NCBI GenBank assembly: GCA_038206355.1
Contig: JBBRAY010000014.1
Location: 1 to 64,000 of the forward strand
Length of the DNA stretch: 64,000 nt
Source: JAPLDB01 sp038206355
GTDB lineage: Bacteria > Bacteroidota > Bacteroidia > AKYH767-A > 2013-40CM-41-45
Direction of reading: 5' to 3'
The notes beneath the pieces were generated by a model. It had not been told where the DNA came from, made no database searches, and worked only from the letters and a program-made list of their open reading frames with translations. The first letter of the stretch is position 1; each line of letters begins with the position of its first letter. A program made the translations under genes and the position numbers. Below are positions 54,545-63,364 of the stretch, in pieces.

Positions 54545-54774
54545 TCGATGTAACCAAGGGATTTGGCAAAGTCCAGGGTAATTATATCGAGCCCCCGCTG
54601 TGAAGTAAGGGAATGGGTAATCTGACCGGCGGAAAAATTTTTCAAAATAATGCGCAAGTCATTGAGTAATCCGTATTGAAATACACGTGCGATGATAAAA
54701 TCCGCCTGTTTGTTTTCGTCGAGTTCATCAAAATTAACATCCCAGAATGCAGTTTGACTTAGTTGAAGTTGCAT
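54541..54774 (-). CDS. DUF6922-like antitoxin of the AbiEii pair
   Basis: This gene encodes 77 residues starting MQLQLSQTAFWDVNFDELDE, which I place at 54774; the longer frame to 54849 would overlap the sorting-domain gene upstream. The FWDVNFDELDENKQADFIIARV segment matches small proteins that often precede AbiEii-like toxins in Bacteroidota. A TAnnTTTG element stands 4 bases before the ATG. Role as antitoxin is inferred from position. Confidence 0.75.
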   Translation of the reverse strand: MQLQLSQTAFWDVNFDELDENKQADFIIARVFQYGLLNDLRIILKNFSAGQITHSLTSQRGLDIITLDFAKSLGYIE

Positions 54775-54778
54775 AGAG

Positions 54779-54786
54779 CAAAAATA
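54779..54786 (-). promoter_or_regulatory. -7 element at the DUF6922 start, possibly leaderless
   Basis: CAAAAATA reads TATTTTTG on the minus strand and ends 4 bases before the ATG. The predicted start of transcription coincides with the start codon. The UPF0175 antitoxin gene has the same arrangement. Confidence 0.45.
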
Positions 54787-54805
54787 CTTAAAGTTTCCGG
54801 ATGGG

Positions 54806-56572
54806 TTATTGCAACATGAGTTTCTTCGTCGTTTGCTTTTCGGAATCACTCACCTTTACGAAATAAATTCCTGAAGGGAAATGTTCACAGTTCACGGTTA
54901 ACGATTCACTGCCCATAAATAAGGCTGAATAGATTTTTTCGCCGACATGGTTATAAATTTGAACTGTAATCTTTTCGTTAGTAGAACAGGATCCGCAACT
55001 GAAAACAAATTCCCCGCTGGCAGGATTCGGGTAAAGCATAAAACCATCGTTAAAAAAAGATTGGTGTAAACCTGTGCATATCTGAAATACAATCTGAATG
55101 GTATCAACTGCGATACAACCCATTGTATCGACAACTTGAACCCAGTATATCATTGTATCAGGAACATTTTTGGAAATCTGAATCGATTGGTAAAAACTGC
55201 TATCCTGCCATAAATAACTTGAATATCCATATCCTGCATTCAAATAGTGAATCTCAGCAGTGCAGAAGATGGTGTCATTTCCTAGAGATACAGATACCGC
55301 AGATGAAGAATAAACATGAAAATCGGGACTAAGTGATGTGAAACCACCCGGATAAGTCACAGTCACAGTATATGTTCCGGGAAAATTTACAATGATGCTT
55401 GCTGTTGTCGCTCCGGTATTCCATAAATACTGGTATCCGGCGCCGCAGGGGATGGCATTAAGAGTCACAGAGCCGTTACCGCATGTAAATTCCGGCCCTT
55501 CTATATCGGCATAGTAGAAACTGCAGCCGGTAGTAGTGATTGATCCGCCTTGAGTAGATGAGAAGGAATAAGTAGAAAGAAGGATACCGTTTACATAATT
55601 GTAATCCGTATAACCGCCGCTCAATGCCCAGTAATGTTCATCCTCATGCAGGATGTTGCCGAGAGAATCATAAACATAGTTAAAGGTACCGGTAGTACTA
55701 ATAATACGGATCGCATTCCCCCATTGATCATAATAAGTGGAGTCGTCAGTATATGGATCATAGTTCCATTGTGTGCCATCCCATATATAATGAGCCACAA
55801 CAGAAGTGTTGTTCAATGAGTCGTAGAGATAAAGATTATAAAATTGTGATGTGAGTGTTCCCGAATTGTAATTAAACACGATAGTCGAATCAAGAATCGT
55901 GCTGTTGTACGAATTGTAGTGATCAACATTGAGATACCACGTTTGTTGACCTTGATTCCATAGCGTCATGGAATCATGAACCACAAGATTATCCGAATTG
56001 TAGAACCTGAAGTTTTTCGAATTATCGTACCATCCGAGAGAATCTCCTCTTTCGTTTACGATCAGCGAATCATTCCCGGCTGCGTCTGGATAATATAAAT
56101 TCCGTCTGTAGTTCTGCCAGTTATTAATGTGCCATGTATAATCATCTGATTCGATCAGATGAAACTGGGTATCGTAGGTGTAAGTCCGGTAGGATGCATA
56201 TGAAGAATTAATTTCGGCAAAGAAAGTTTCGACCTGATTATTGATATTGTAAGTATAAGTATAGCGGCTGTTCAGATACCATCCGTTAAGCGAGGTTCCG
56301 GTTTCATTTGTGCGTAATACAAGATTTCCGGATGCATCGTAGGACCACTTATATCTGTAAGATGTCACCCAGTTTGTGCCATTAAATTTCAGAATCGTAT
56401 AGGATAGCTGATGATCCAGCGAATCGAAGACCATGATTCTTTTGGTAAGGGTGGTTTCGAACATGTTATCTGTAGAACAGATTTCCACAACCAGTGAATC
56501 TCCGCAGGCGGAAAAACCTTTGACGCTAAACAAACTGAAAATAACAAAAGCGAAATAAAATCTTAAACTCAT
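54806..56572 (-). CDS. Secreted YD-repeat-like protein with T9SS domain
   Basis: This 588-residue protein has a signal peptide (MSLRFYFAFVIFSLFSVKGFSA). Residues about 45-340 are a series of Tyr/Trp/Asn-rich strands (YTYTYNINNQVETF, RTYTYDTQFHLIES, YSDASG-type turns) resembling YD/RHS repeats, but no toxin or cleavage site follows. An Ig/PKD-like module (about 375-490) and a T9SS domain (from about 505, LYPNPASGEFVF) end the protein. The stop lies 31 bases before the DUF6922 gene. Confidence 0.8.
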   Translation of the reverse strand: MSLRFYFAFVIFSLFSVKGFSACGDSLVVEICSTDNMFETTLTKRIMVFDSLDHQLSYTILKFNGTNWVTSYRYKWSYDASGNLVLRTNETGTSLNGWYLNSRYTYTYNINNQVETFFAEINSSYASYRTYTYDTQFHLIESDDYTWHINNWQNYRRNLYYPDAAGNDSLIVNERGDSLGWYDNSKNFRFYNSDNLVVHDSMTLWNQGQQTWYLNVDHYNSYNSTILDSTIVFNYNSGTLTSQFYNLYLYDSLNNTSVVAHYIWDGTQWNYDPYTDDSTYYDQWGNAIRIISTTGTFNYVYDSLGNILHEDEHYWALSGGYTDYNYVNGILLSTYSFSSTQGGSITTTGCSFYYADIEGPEFTCGNGSVTLNAIPCGAGYQYLWNTGATTASIIVNFPGTYTVTVTYPGGFTSLSPDFHVYSSSAVSVSLGNDTIFCTAEIHYLNAGYGYSSYLWQDSSFYQSIQISKNVPDTMIYWVQVVDTMGCIAVDTIQIVFQICTGLHQSFFNDGFMLYPNPASGEFVFSCGSCSTNEKITVQIYNHVGEKIYSALFMGSESLTVNCEHFPSGIYFVKVSDSEKQTTKKLMLQ

Positions 56573-56611
56573 GGCTGAAAAGGTTGGCAGATTATTTTAA
56601 AATTGTCAAAT

Positions 56612-56619
56612 CAAATCTA
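56612..56619 (-). promoter_or_regulatory. Possible -7 element of the YD-like gene
   Basis: CAAATCTA reads TAGATTTG on the minus strand, exact TAnnTTTG, 40 bases before the ATG. No -33 element at standard distance. Confidence 0.4.
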
Positions 56620-56766
56620 AGCAATTATTCTTACCAGAATCAGTTATTTTAGGTATGTAGGTTTTTTTAAGGTAATTGCCCTTTATACATAAAGCTTTTC
56701 GAAACTCATACAGGATTCAATCAGTAAATGGTAATTAACGAAAAAGAAGGGATTAAGACAGCGATA

Positions 56767-57174
56767 TTATTTTGTGATCAACAGTTTCTGTGTGAGCTGT
56801 TTTTCCGAATCACTCAATCTTACAAAGTAAATTCCTTTTGGGAAAAGTTCACTCCCGATGGTCCCGATAGCTATCGGGATCGGGATGACAGTTGACGGTT
56901 CACGGTAAGCAGCCGAGTAGATATTTTCTCCAAGTAGGTTGAAGATTTCCAAAAGGCTGTTAGCTCCGAACGCTGAACTTTTAACTTCGAACTGAAAAGT
57001 GGCGGGGTTGGGAGAGATAACGATTTCGCAAGGAGGAATTTTAATTTTCAATTGAGAAATTGAAACCGTTGAATCACTACAAAATCCAAAAGCAGGGAAA
57101 AAATTAGTTATACCAAATACTATAGTGTCAGGGATTGTACTATGAATGGTTGAATTGAAAGAAACCGAGAACAT
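56767..57174 (-). pseudogene. Duplicated C-terminal fragment of a T9SS protein
   Basis: The 135 codons have no signal peptide and start abruptly (MFSVSFNST). They match the last ~135 residues of the gene at 57922-59523, almost identically in the middle (DTIVFGITNFFPAFGFCSDS) and more loosely in the sorting domain. The first residues past the toxin stop are already inside the homology. It is therefore a truncated paralogue, left when the toxin-antitoxin pair and a deletion or insertion removed its N-terminal part. It is not expected to be exported. Confidence 0.7.
56862..56879. repeat. 18-bp palindrome TCCCGATAGCTATCGGGA, copy 2
   Basis: This perfect copy of the palindrome at 15626-15643 lies in frame in the sorting-domain fragment, where it encodes the PIAIG part of a Pro/Ile-rich insert before the FPKGIYFV strand. 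Confidence 0.85.
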
Positions 57175-57176
57175 TT

Positions 57177-57635
57177 TTACTTTTCTCCTGCTTCCATTAA
57201 GGCAAGCGTTTCAATTTCATTGCTGATGCGAAAATCGGTTTTGCGAATCTTTTCGAGATAGGGCTTTATGGAAGGAATTAAACCGCGAAGCTTAGCTTTG
57301 ATTATTACTCCAATGGTACCTGTAATTTCCAATCCGAGATGCTCAGCAATTTTTCTTGCTTTGAAATCATCAAGAATAATTGTGCTGCCCGGAATTTCAA
57401 GAGCGAGCGAAATGGCACTTGCTTCGCCTTTGTCAATTTGCAGTTCAAGAATTTGTTGCGGCGTTTTATCAGCTGCGGATTTTAATTCAACCCAATCCGG
57501 AAGTGCTTGCCCGAACTCAGTCGCAACCTCATGGGTGGTTAGAATTTTCCCGTATGTTTTTTGTAATAGGTCAAGCTCACCAATGTTAGTTAGAATGATA
57601 AAACAGCTTGTATCCGAAACAATGGTCTTATGCAT
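57177..57635 (-). CDS. PIN-domain toxin, DUF3368 type
   Basis: This 152-residue protein is a PIN-like ribonuclease: Asp8 in IVSDTSCF, the acidic DKGEASAISLA helix and LDDFKARKIA give the conserved acidic set. DUF3368 members pair with UPF0175 antitoxins, as here. It overlaps the antitoxin gene by 8 bases, so it is co-translated. The substrate RNA is unknown. The pair lies between two copies of a T9SS C-terminal region. Confidence 0.85.
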   Translation of the reverse strand: MHKTIVSDTSCFIILTNIGELDLLQKTYGKILTTHEVATEFGQALPDWVELKSAADKTPQQILELQIDKGEASAISLALEIPGSTIILDDFKARKIAEHLGLEITGTIGVIIKAKLRGLIPSIKPYLEKIRKTDFRISNEIETLALMEAGEK

Positions 57636-57855
57636 TATTTACATCTCTTGAAAGATCGGAAGCAGGATAATTGAAAACAGATACATTGTACTTTCCTAAC
57701 AGTTCTGTAAAAGTTCGCTTCGTTAAGCCAACTAGTTCGGCTGCCTGCCCGAGAGATAATTTTCCCTGCTCATACAGACGCGTAGCTACAAGCATGGCAA
57801 CATCCTTGGCATCAAGGTCAAGCGAATCAGGAATATTGAAAGTCAGAGTTCTCAT
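57628..57855 (-). CDS. UPF0175 family antitoxin
   Basis: This 75-residue protein matches the UPF0175 family: MRTLTFNIPDSLDL strand, then LSLGQAAELVGLTKRTFTELL, a helix-turn-helix-like segment, and the terminal YNVSVFNY. It is the first gene of the pair and probably binds both the PIN toxin and its own promoter region. TACTTTTG ends 4 bases before its ATG. Confidence 0.85.
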   Translation of the reverse strand: MRTLTFNIPDSLDLDAKDVAMLVATRLYEQGKLSLGQAAELVGLTKRTFTELLGKYNVSVFNYPASDLSRDVNNA

Positions 57856-57859
57856 AGTT

Positions 57860-57867
57860 CAAAAGTA
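57860..57867 (-). promoter_or_regulatory. -7 element at the UPF0175 start, possibly leaderless
   Basis: CAAAAGTA reads TACTTTTG on the minus strand. It ends 4 bases before the ATG, in the same frame of TAyTTTTGnnCTATG as the DUF6922 gene. Confidence 0.45.
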
Positions 57868-57921
57868 AGAAAAATCTTAGAGCAGATGAAATTGGAAGCG
57901 GTATTGTTACCCATTCAGAGG

Positions 57922-59523
57922 TTAGGGGGCTTCCACAACCAGTTTTTGTATCATTTGCTTTTCTCCATCGCTCACACTCACAAAATAAATTCCTCTGGGG
58001 AATGGTCGGCTCCCGATGGTCCCGATAGCTATCGGGATCGGGACAACGGTCATCGGTCTACAGAAAACAGCCGAATAGATTTTTTCTCCGAGGAGATTGA
58101 AGATTTCTAAATGGCTGTTAACTCCGAACGCTGAACTATTGACTTCGAACTGAAAAGAGGCGGGGTTGGGAGAGATGACGATTTCGCAAGGAGGAATTTT
58201 AATTTCCGATTGAGAAATGGATACCGTTGAATCACTACAAAATCCAAAAGCAGGGAAAAAATTAGTTATACCAAATACTATAGTGTCAGGGATTGTACTA
58301 TGAACGGTTGAATTGAAAGAAACAGAAGAACTATACATCTGATCATCAAAGAACACAAATAGTGACGTGTCAATAGCTTCACAAATTCCGGACAGAGAGG
58401 AATCCGTTTTTATAACATGAAAACCAGCGGATATGGTTGTCGTGCTGTCGTAGGGTGATGCGGTTGTAAACAAAAATGCCCCATTCTGTAACACACATTC
58501 CTTCGTGTTAAGAAATTCAAAAAAATCAGGCGACCCTATTAGTGTTGTTTTAATTGGATTGAAGTTGCTATCGAGATGCATGACGAAAGCAGGATACCCA
58601 TCGCTACAATCAGTTAAGCTCCCCCAGTTGCCTCCGTATGCCATCCATGTTTTATCTTCTAATTCCTTCATATCCCAAAAGTTGGCGGAACATCCAAAAG
58701 CGGGATCGAATGAATATGTTTTCATCCATTCAATGTGATAAGCGGAAGTGAGTTTTGCAATGAAAGCCCCATTATAAATTGCTCCCGTTATCCCGATTGC
58801 GTACAAACCGGAATCAGAAGAATATACGATCTTTTCAATATTAACATCAGTAAACATTGCAACTGTTGAGTTAGAATATTCTCCTGAAGCATTTAAAAAA
58901 TTTGAATCAACATGACCTAAATTGAAACCATAGTATTGGTAAGACAAGTAACTTCCATCATATAACTTCAAAATTTTCCCATCAATATATTCCGTTAAGG
59001 TTTCTCGAAGATTGTTCCCAAGTTCATCAAAACGAATTAACTTCCATCGGCTGGGAGGACGACTATCTATTGAAATTGTGTATCCTAAAGAATCAGGAAT
59101 ACAATTTATAGGGTAATTGTTTTGAGAAATTGAATCTCCAATTGTTTTAGTATAACAAATGGCTCCGGAAGTGTCAATGCAAATTATTACAGTTTGTCCC
59201 CAGGGAGAAAAAACACCTTCATCTCTTGAGCCAACCATAATTAATTTCTGACTAGGAAGCATGATCATATCCTTCAATAGGTGGCGTCTGTTAGGTGACC
59301 CAATTGAATAATCCCATATTACATTCCCTATTGAATCAAGTTTGACGATGAAAAAGCGGAGGGCGACATCCACGCCTCCTATATAAATGCTTCCTGCTGC
59401 ATCGGTTTGCAAAAGCTGACTCCAATAACAAGGTTGTAGATATTGCTTGTGAAAAACGGATTGCCCAAAAGTGTTATTAAAAAAAACAAAAAGGAATCCA
59501 TAGAAAAATAGTTGCCTTTTCAT
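57922..59523 (-). CDS. Secreted T9SS protein with propeller-like repeats
   Basis: This 533-residue protein starts at 59523 (MKRQLFFYGFLFVFFNNTFGQ, signal peptide); the open frame to 59547 is not needed. Its body has repeated GSxDxG and IVKLDSIGNVIWDYSIG-type strands like SBBP/delta-60 repeat propellers. The last ~95 residues form the T9SS domain (ISPNPASFQFEV ... RGIYFVSVSDGEKQM). A Pro/Ile-rich insert near residue 500 is encoded by the palindrome at 58020-58037. Its C-terminal third is duplicated at 56767-57174. Confidence 0.82.
   Translation of the reverse strand: MKRQLFFYGFLFVFFNNTFGQSVFHKQYLQPCYWSQLLQTDAAGSIYIGGVDVALRFFIVKLDSIGNVIWDYSIGSPNRRHLLKDMIMLPSQKLIMVGSRDEGVFSPWGQTVIICIDTSGAICYTKTIGDSISQNNYPINCIPDSLGYTISIDSRPPSRWKLIRFDELGNNLRETLTEYIDGKILKLYDGSYLSYQYYGFNLGHVDSNFLNASGEYSNSTVAMFTDVNIEKIVYSSDSGLYAIGITGAIYNGAFIAKLTSAYHIEWMKTYSFDPAFGCSANFWDMKELEDKTWMAYGGNWGSLTDCSDGYPAFVMHLDSNFNPIKTTLIGSPDFFEFLNTKECVLQNGAFLFTTASPYDSTTTISAGFHVIKTDSSLSGICEAIDTSLFVFFDDQMYSSSVSFNSTVHSTIPDTIVFGITNFFPAFGFCSDSTVSISQSEIKIPPCEIVISPNPASFQFEVNSSAFGVNSHLEIFNLLGEKIYSAVFCRPMTVVPIPIAIGTIGSRPFPRGIYFVSVSDGEKQMIQKLVVEAP
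58020..58037. repeat. 18-bp palindrome TCCCGATAGCTATCGGGA, copy 3
   Basis: This perfect copy lies in frame inside the sorting domain of the 533-residue protein, at the position equivalent to copy 2. Copies 2 and 3 therefore share one insertion event that predates the duplication. Confidence 0.85.
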
Positions 59524-59609
59524 GTCGCTAACTTTTAAGTAAATCAAAATTTATTAAACGGTTTTCATTGCCAACCGCCTACTACCTCCAGCCTCCTGCC
59601 GCTTTCCTC

Positions 59610-62492
59610 CTAATGCGCTTCCAGCCAGTTCTTCCCCGTTCCAACACCAACTTCAACCGGTACTTTTAACGGCAAAGCCGTTTTCATTTTATCGAGGACG
59701 AGTTCTTTTACTTCTTCAAGTTCAGGTTTAATAACATCAAACACCAGTTCATCATGGACTTGCAACAACATTTTTGATTGCAGCTTTTTCTTTTTCAATT
59801 CATGCTGTATGTTGATCATTGCAACCTTTATCATATCGGCGGCGCTACCTTGAATTGGGGCATTAATTGCATTGCGCTCTGCAAATCCACGCACCGTTTG
59901 GTTGGCGCTGTTGATGTCACGGAGGTATCGCCTACGGCCCAAAACGGTTTCTACATATCCGTTGCTACGCGCTTTCTCAATGCTGTCCGTCATGTATTCC
60001 TGAACCTGCGGATACTGCATAAAATAATTTTCGATGATGCCTTTCGCTTCTGTGCGGGAAATATTTAGCCGATCGGCAAGACCAAATGCAGAGATGCCAT
60101 AGATAATTCCGAAGTTCACCATCTTGGCATTGCGCCTCATATCAGAGGATACATCTTTCAAAGCAACACCATAAACTTTCGATGCCGTAGTGGCGTGAAT
60201 GTCTTCTCCGCTTTTAAATGCATCAATCATTGCTTTGTCGCCACTGAGTTCTGCAATGATGCGGAGTTCGATCTGTGAATAGTCGGCGCTTAATAAAATA
60301 AATTTACTGTTGCGTGGAATAAATGCTTTGCGGATTTCTCTTCCCCGTTCAGTTCGTATTGGAATATTTTGAAGGTTTGGATTATCAGAACTTAATCTTC
60401 CGGTTACTGCCACTACCTGGTTGTAACTGGTATGAATTCTTCCGGTGTTCGGATTCACCATCAGCGGCAACGTATCCACATAGGTGCTCTTTAATTTTAC
60501 AAGCTCACGGTAATCGAGAATTTTTTTAATGATGGGACTTTTGTTTTCAATCTTGCTCAATACATCTTCTGCTGTTGAGTACTGCCCCGTTTTTGTTTTT
60601 ACCGGCTTCTCAACGATTTTGAGTTTTTCAAAAAGAACCTCACCCACCTGCTTCGGAGATGACACATTGAATTCCATCCCCGCCAGCTTCTGAATTTCTT
60701 TTTCAGTCTTGGCAATGTCTTTCTCGAGCACTTTTGAAAGCTCGTGTAAGGCATCTACGTCAACATTTATTCCTTCGGCTTCCATATCAGTAAGTACCGA
60801 TACGAGCGGCATCTCCACTTCATCAAATAATTTTTGTACGCCGGATTTTTTCAATTGGGGAGCAAAGGTGGAATGCAATTGCAAGGTAACGTCGGCGTCT
60901 TCAGCTGCATATTCAGCAATTAATTCCGGAGGAGCATCGCGCATGCTGCCCTGTTCTTTGCCCCGTTCCTTCTTGCCGATCAGCGTTTCAATTTTTACAG
61001 GAGAATAATTCAGATATGTTTCTGAAAGTACATCCATGCTGTGCCGCATGTCGGGCTGAATGAGAAAGTGCGCAATCATCGTGTCGAACATTTCTCCTTT
61101 TACTTCTACATCATATTTCCGGAGAACAGACATGTCATACTTTAAATTCTGTCCGACCTTTTCAATTTTTTCATTTTCAAAAACGGATTTGAATTCGGTG
61201 ACAATCTTTTTCGTTTCTTTTTGGTCAGCCGGAACGGGAACCCAATATCCTTCATGCGCTTTGATGGAAAAGCTCATGCCCACCAGTTCTGAAGTTAATG
61301 CATTGAGGCCTGTTGTCTCTGTGTCAAAACAAAATGATTTTTGTTTGGAAAGTAGACCGGTAAGATCTTTTATTTTCTCCTTTGTATCAGCGGTGATGTA
61401 GTTGTGCTTGACATCAGCAATAGTATTGTGAGTCCCACCTATATCCTCCCCTAAAGGGAAGACTTGAACAATCAAATCCTCTTCGATCGAATGAGAAACT
61501 TTTACCTCATCATCATTGGTAAAAAATAAACTGCCCTGCGTTCCGGTCAAGATTTTTTTAGGAGCTGTGGGGGCTGTTCCACCCTTCCCTTTTGGAAGGG
61601 AAGGGGATGGGCTTGTGGAACTTCCGTTCAGTCCTAATTGTTCTCCCAATCTCCTGAATTCGAGCTCAGCAAACAGCTCAATCAGTGCCTCTTTATTCCA
61701 TTCCTGTTTTTCCAGATCTTTCAGCTTTATTTTTATAGGAACATTAAGCATAATTGTCGCCAGACTTTTCGAAAGCAAAGCGTTTACTTTTCCTTCTTCC
61801 ACTTTTTCACGCATCTTGCCTGTGATCTTGTCCGTGTTCTTCAGCAGGTTTTCAATGGAGCCATATTCCTTGATGAATTTAATCGCAGTCTTTTCTCCTA
61901 CACCGCGAATACCCGGTATATTATCTACTGCATCGCCCATGAGTCCGAGAATATCAATCAACTGATCCACCCGCTCAATTTCCCACTTCGCACACACTTC
62001 TTTGATGCCCATAATTTCGGGAGGATTTCCGGCGCGTGCGGGTTTGTAAATAAAAGTATGTTCATCCACGAGTTGCCCGTAATCTTTATCAGGCGTCATC
62101 ATGTAAGTATCGAATCCTTCTTTCTCTGCTTTCTTTGCAAGCGTGCCGATAATATCATCTGCTTCATAACCATCTAAAAAAAGTACAGGAATATTAAATG
62201 CTTCACACACCTTTTGTACATAGGGGATGGCAAGTGCAAGATCTTCGGGAATTTCCTGACGGCCGGCTTTGTATTCCGGAAACTCTTCGTGTCGAGAAGT
62301 AGGCGCTGCAGTATCGAACACCACTGCAATGTGTGAGGGTTGTTCTTTCTTCAGCACTTCAAGAAGCGTTGTGGTGAAACCGAAAATAGCTGAAGTATTT
62401 TGCCCTTTACTGTTGATGCGGTGATTCTGGCTGAATGCGAAATAAGCGCGGTAGATGAGCGCCATGGCATCGAGGAGGAATAGTTTTTTCAT
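59610..62492 (-). CDS. polA: DNA polymerase I
   Basis: This 960-residue enzyme fills gaps and removes RNA primers. The 5'-3' nuclease covers about 1-290 (with GYEADDIIGTLA and GDAVDNIPGIRGVGEKTA), the proofreading domain about 385-560 and the polymerase about 580-960. Proofreading residues are intact: Asp390 and Glu392 in DTETTGL, Asp453 in GQNLKYD and Asp532 in EYAAEDADVT. Polymerase motifs A (SADYSQIELR), B (RRNAKMVNFGIIYG) and C (VHDELVFD) are complete. The linker between the two nuclease domains contains two low-complexity inserts (about 293-311 and 341-355) encoded by short palindromic repeats. Confidence 0.97.
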   Translation of the reverse strand: MKKLFLLDAMALIYRAYFAFSQNHRINSKGQNTSAIFGFTTTLLEVLKKEQPSHIAVVFDTAAPTSRHEEFPEYKAGRQEIPEDLALAIPYVQKVCEAFNIPVLFLDGYEADDIIGTLAKKAEKEGFDTYMMTPDKDYGQLVDEHTFIYKPARAGNPPEIMGIKEVCAKWEIERVDQLIDILGLMGDAVDNIPGIRGVGEKTAIKFIKEYGSIENLLKNTDKITGKMREKVEEGKVNALLSKSLATIMLNVPIKIKLKDLEKQEWNKEALIELFAELEFRRLGEQLGLNGSSTSPSPSLPKGKGGTAPTAPKKILTGTQGSLFFTNDDEVKVSHSIEEDLIVQVFPLGEDIGGTHNTIADVKHNYITADTKEKIKDLTGLLSKQKSFCFDTETTGLNALTSELVGMSFSIKAHEGYWVPVPADQKETKKIVTEFKSVFENEKIEKVGQNLKYDMSVLRKYDVEVKGEMFDTMIAHFLIQPDMRHSMDVLSETYLNYSPVKIETLIGKKERGKEQGSMRDAPPELIAEYAAEDADVTLQLHSTFAPQLKKSGVQKLFDEVEMPLVSVLTDMEAEGINVDVDALHELSKVLEKDIAKTEKEIQKLAGMEFNVSSPKQVGEVLFEKLKIVEKPVKTKTGQYSTAEDVLSKIENKSPIIKKILDYRELVKLKSTYVDTLPLMVNPNTGRIHTSYNQVVAVTGRLSSDNPNLQNIPIRTERGREIRKAFIPRNSKFILLSADYSQIELRIIAELSGDKAMIDAFKSGEDIHATTASKVYGVALKDVSSDMRRNAKMVNFGIIYGISAFGLADRLNISRTEAKGIIENYFMQYPQVQEYMTDSIEKARSNGYVETVLGRRRYLRDINSANQTVRGFAERNAINAPIQGSAADMIKVAMINIQHELKKKKLQSKMLLQVHDELVFDVIKPELEEVKELVLDKMKTALPLKVPVEVGVGTGKNWLEAH
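61582..61605. repeat. Palindromic repeat in the polA linker
   Basis: CCCTTCCC (61582-61589) and GGGAAGGG (61598-61605) are complementary around CTTTTGGAA-type sequence. Read in the polA frame it gives the SPSLPKGKGG linker. It is a repeat of the kind usually found between genes in Bacteroidota, by recollection. Confidence 0.55.
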
Positions 62493-62705
62493 GGTACGAA
62501 TAGCGAATGATTGCGAATGTACGAATTACAGAATTGCACTGACGAATTTATAGGATGACGCAAATGTTGAAGTTCGTGATAAGACGAAATTATGAAAAAC
62601 GAAGTCAGGTGTTTCAAAAGTTTTTAGGAATAAAAACAGCAATGAAATTTAGGGCATTGAATTTTCCGCAATGTAAAAGTTGTACCGAAAAGAAAAATTT
62701 GAGAA

Positions 62706-63350
62706 TTAAAAAACGGATGATTTTTCTTTACTGATGGAGAGGAATGCTTTGGTAAAAAGCAAATATACGATGAGGTTGATAAGATTATGAATAAACCAGA
62801 TGCTTTGCATGATTGATGTTCCCAAAAATCCGGAGAGAAAAAAAGTAGTGAAACAGTAAATGAATATTCCCAGTTGAAACCAGAATATCGGCATTTTTTT
62901 TAATTCGGTTTCCGTTTCAGCAAGCTTCAATAATGAATAAGCGGACAGAATAGAAATGATGATTTCATACGAAGTGTCAAAAACGGCATTTAGTTCCTCG
63001 CCGGTATTAAAAACAAAATGATCGCAAAGCCAGAAGGGAATCATGAAGATAAAAAGGATGTTGCAGATTTTTGAAATGATTGGAGATGCATTGGTGACCT
63101 TAATAAACCAGAGAAGAAACAGTGCCTCTGCTAGAGGAAAGAATATAAAAAGATAGAAACTTGCATTTCTGGAAACCTCCATCAGTTGCCACACCAGCAG
63201 ATCAGTAAGAAAGCCAAAAATGAGAAAATAAAGAAACAGCCGGAAGATTTTTCCGGCTGTTTTATATCGCAGCAATCCTGCACCAATGGGGATAAGGGTG
63301 GTAAATGTGGCGAGGATGCGAATGGTGTGTTGTATGCTATGTTCTTCCAA
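62706..63350 (-). CDS. Conserved membrane protein of unknown function
   Basis: This 214-residue protein has about seven hydrophobic helices and a short cytoplasmic tail (SISKEKSSVF). I recognise no catalytic motif. Layout resembles 7TM modules found in front of sensor kinases, but no kinase domain follows. Between it and polA lie 200 bases without features. It is followed on the minus strand by nothing before polA and preceded by the partial gene at the window end. Confidence 0.6.
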   Translation of the reverse strand: MEEHSIQHTIRILATFTTLIPIGAGLLRYKTAGKIFRLFLYFLIFGFLTDLLVWQLMEVSRNASFYLFIFFPLAEALFLLWFIKVTNASPIISKICNILFIFMIPFWLCDHFVFNTGEELNAVFDTSYEIIISILSAYSLLKLAETETELKKMPIFWFQLGIFIYCFTTFFLSGFLGTSIMQSIWFIHNLINLIVYLLFTKAFLSISKEKSSVF

Positions 63351-63364
63351 ATTTTCCCGGATTA

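Noticed and set aside
54806..56572. RHS/polymorphic toxin
   Set aside because: YD-like repeats are present, but there is no RHS core signature, no cleavage site and no toxin domain; the C-terminus is a sorting domain.
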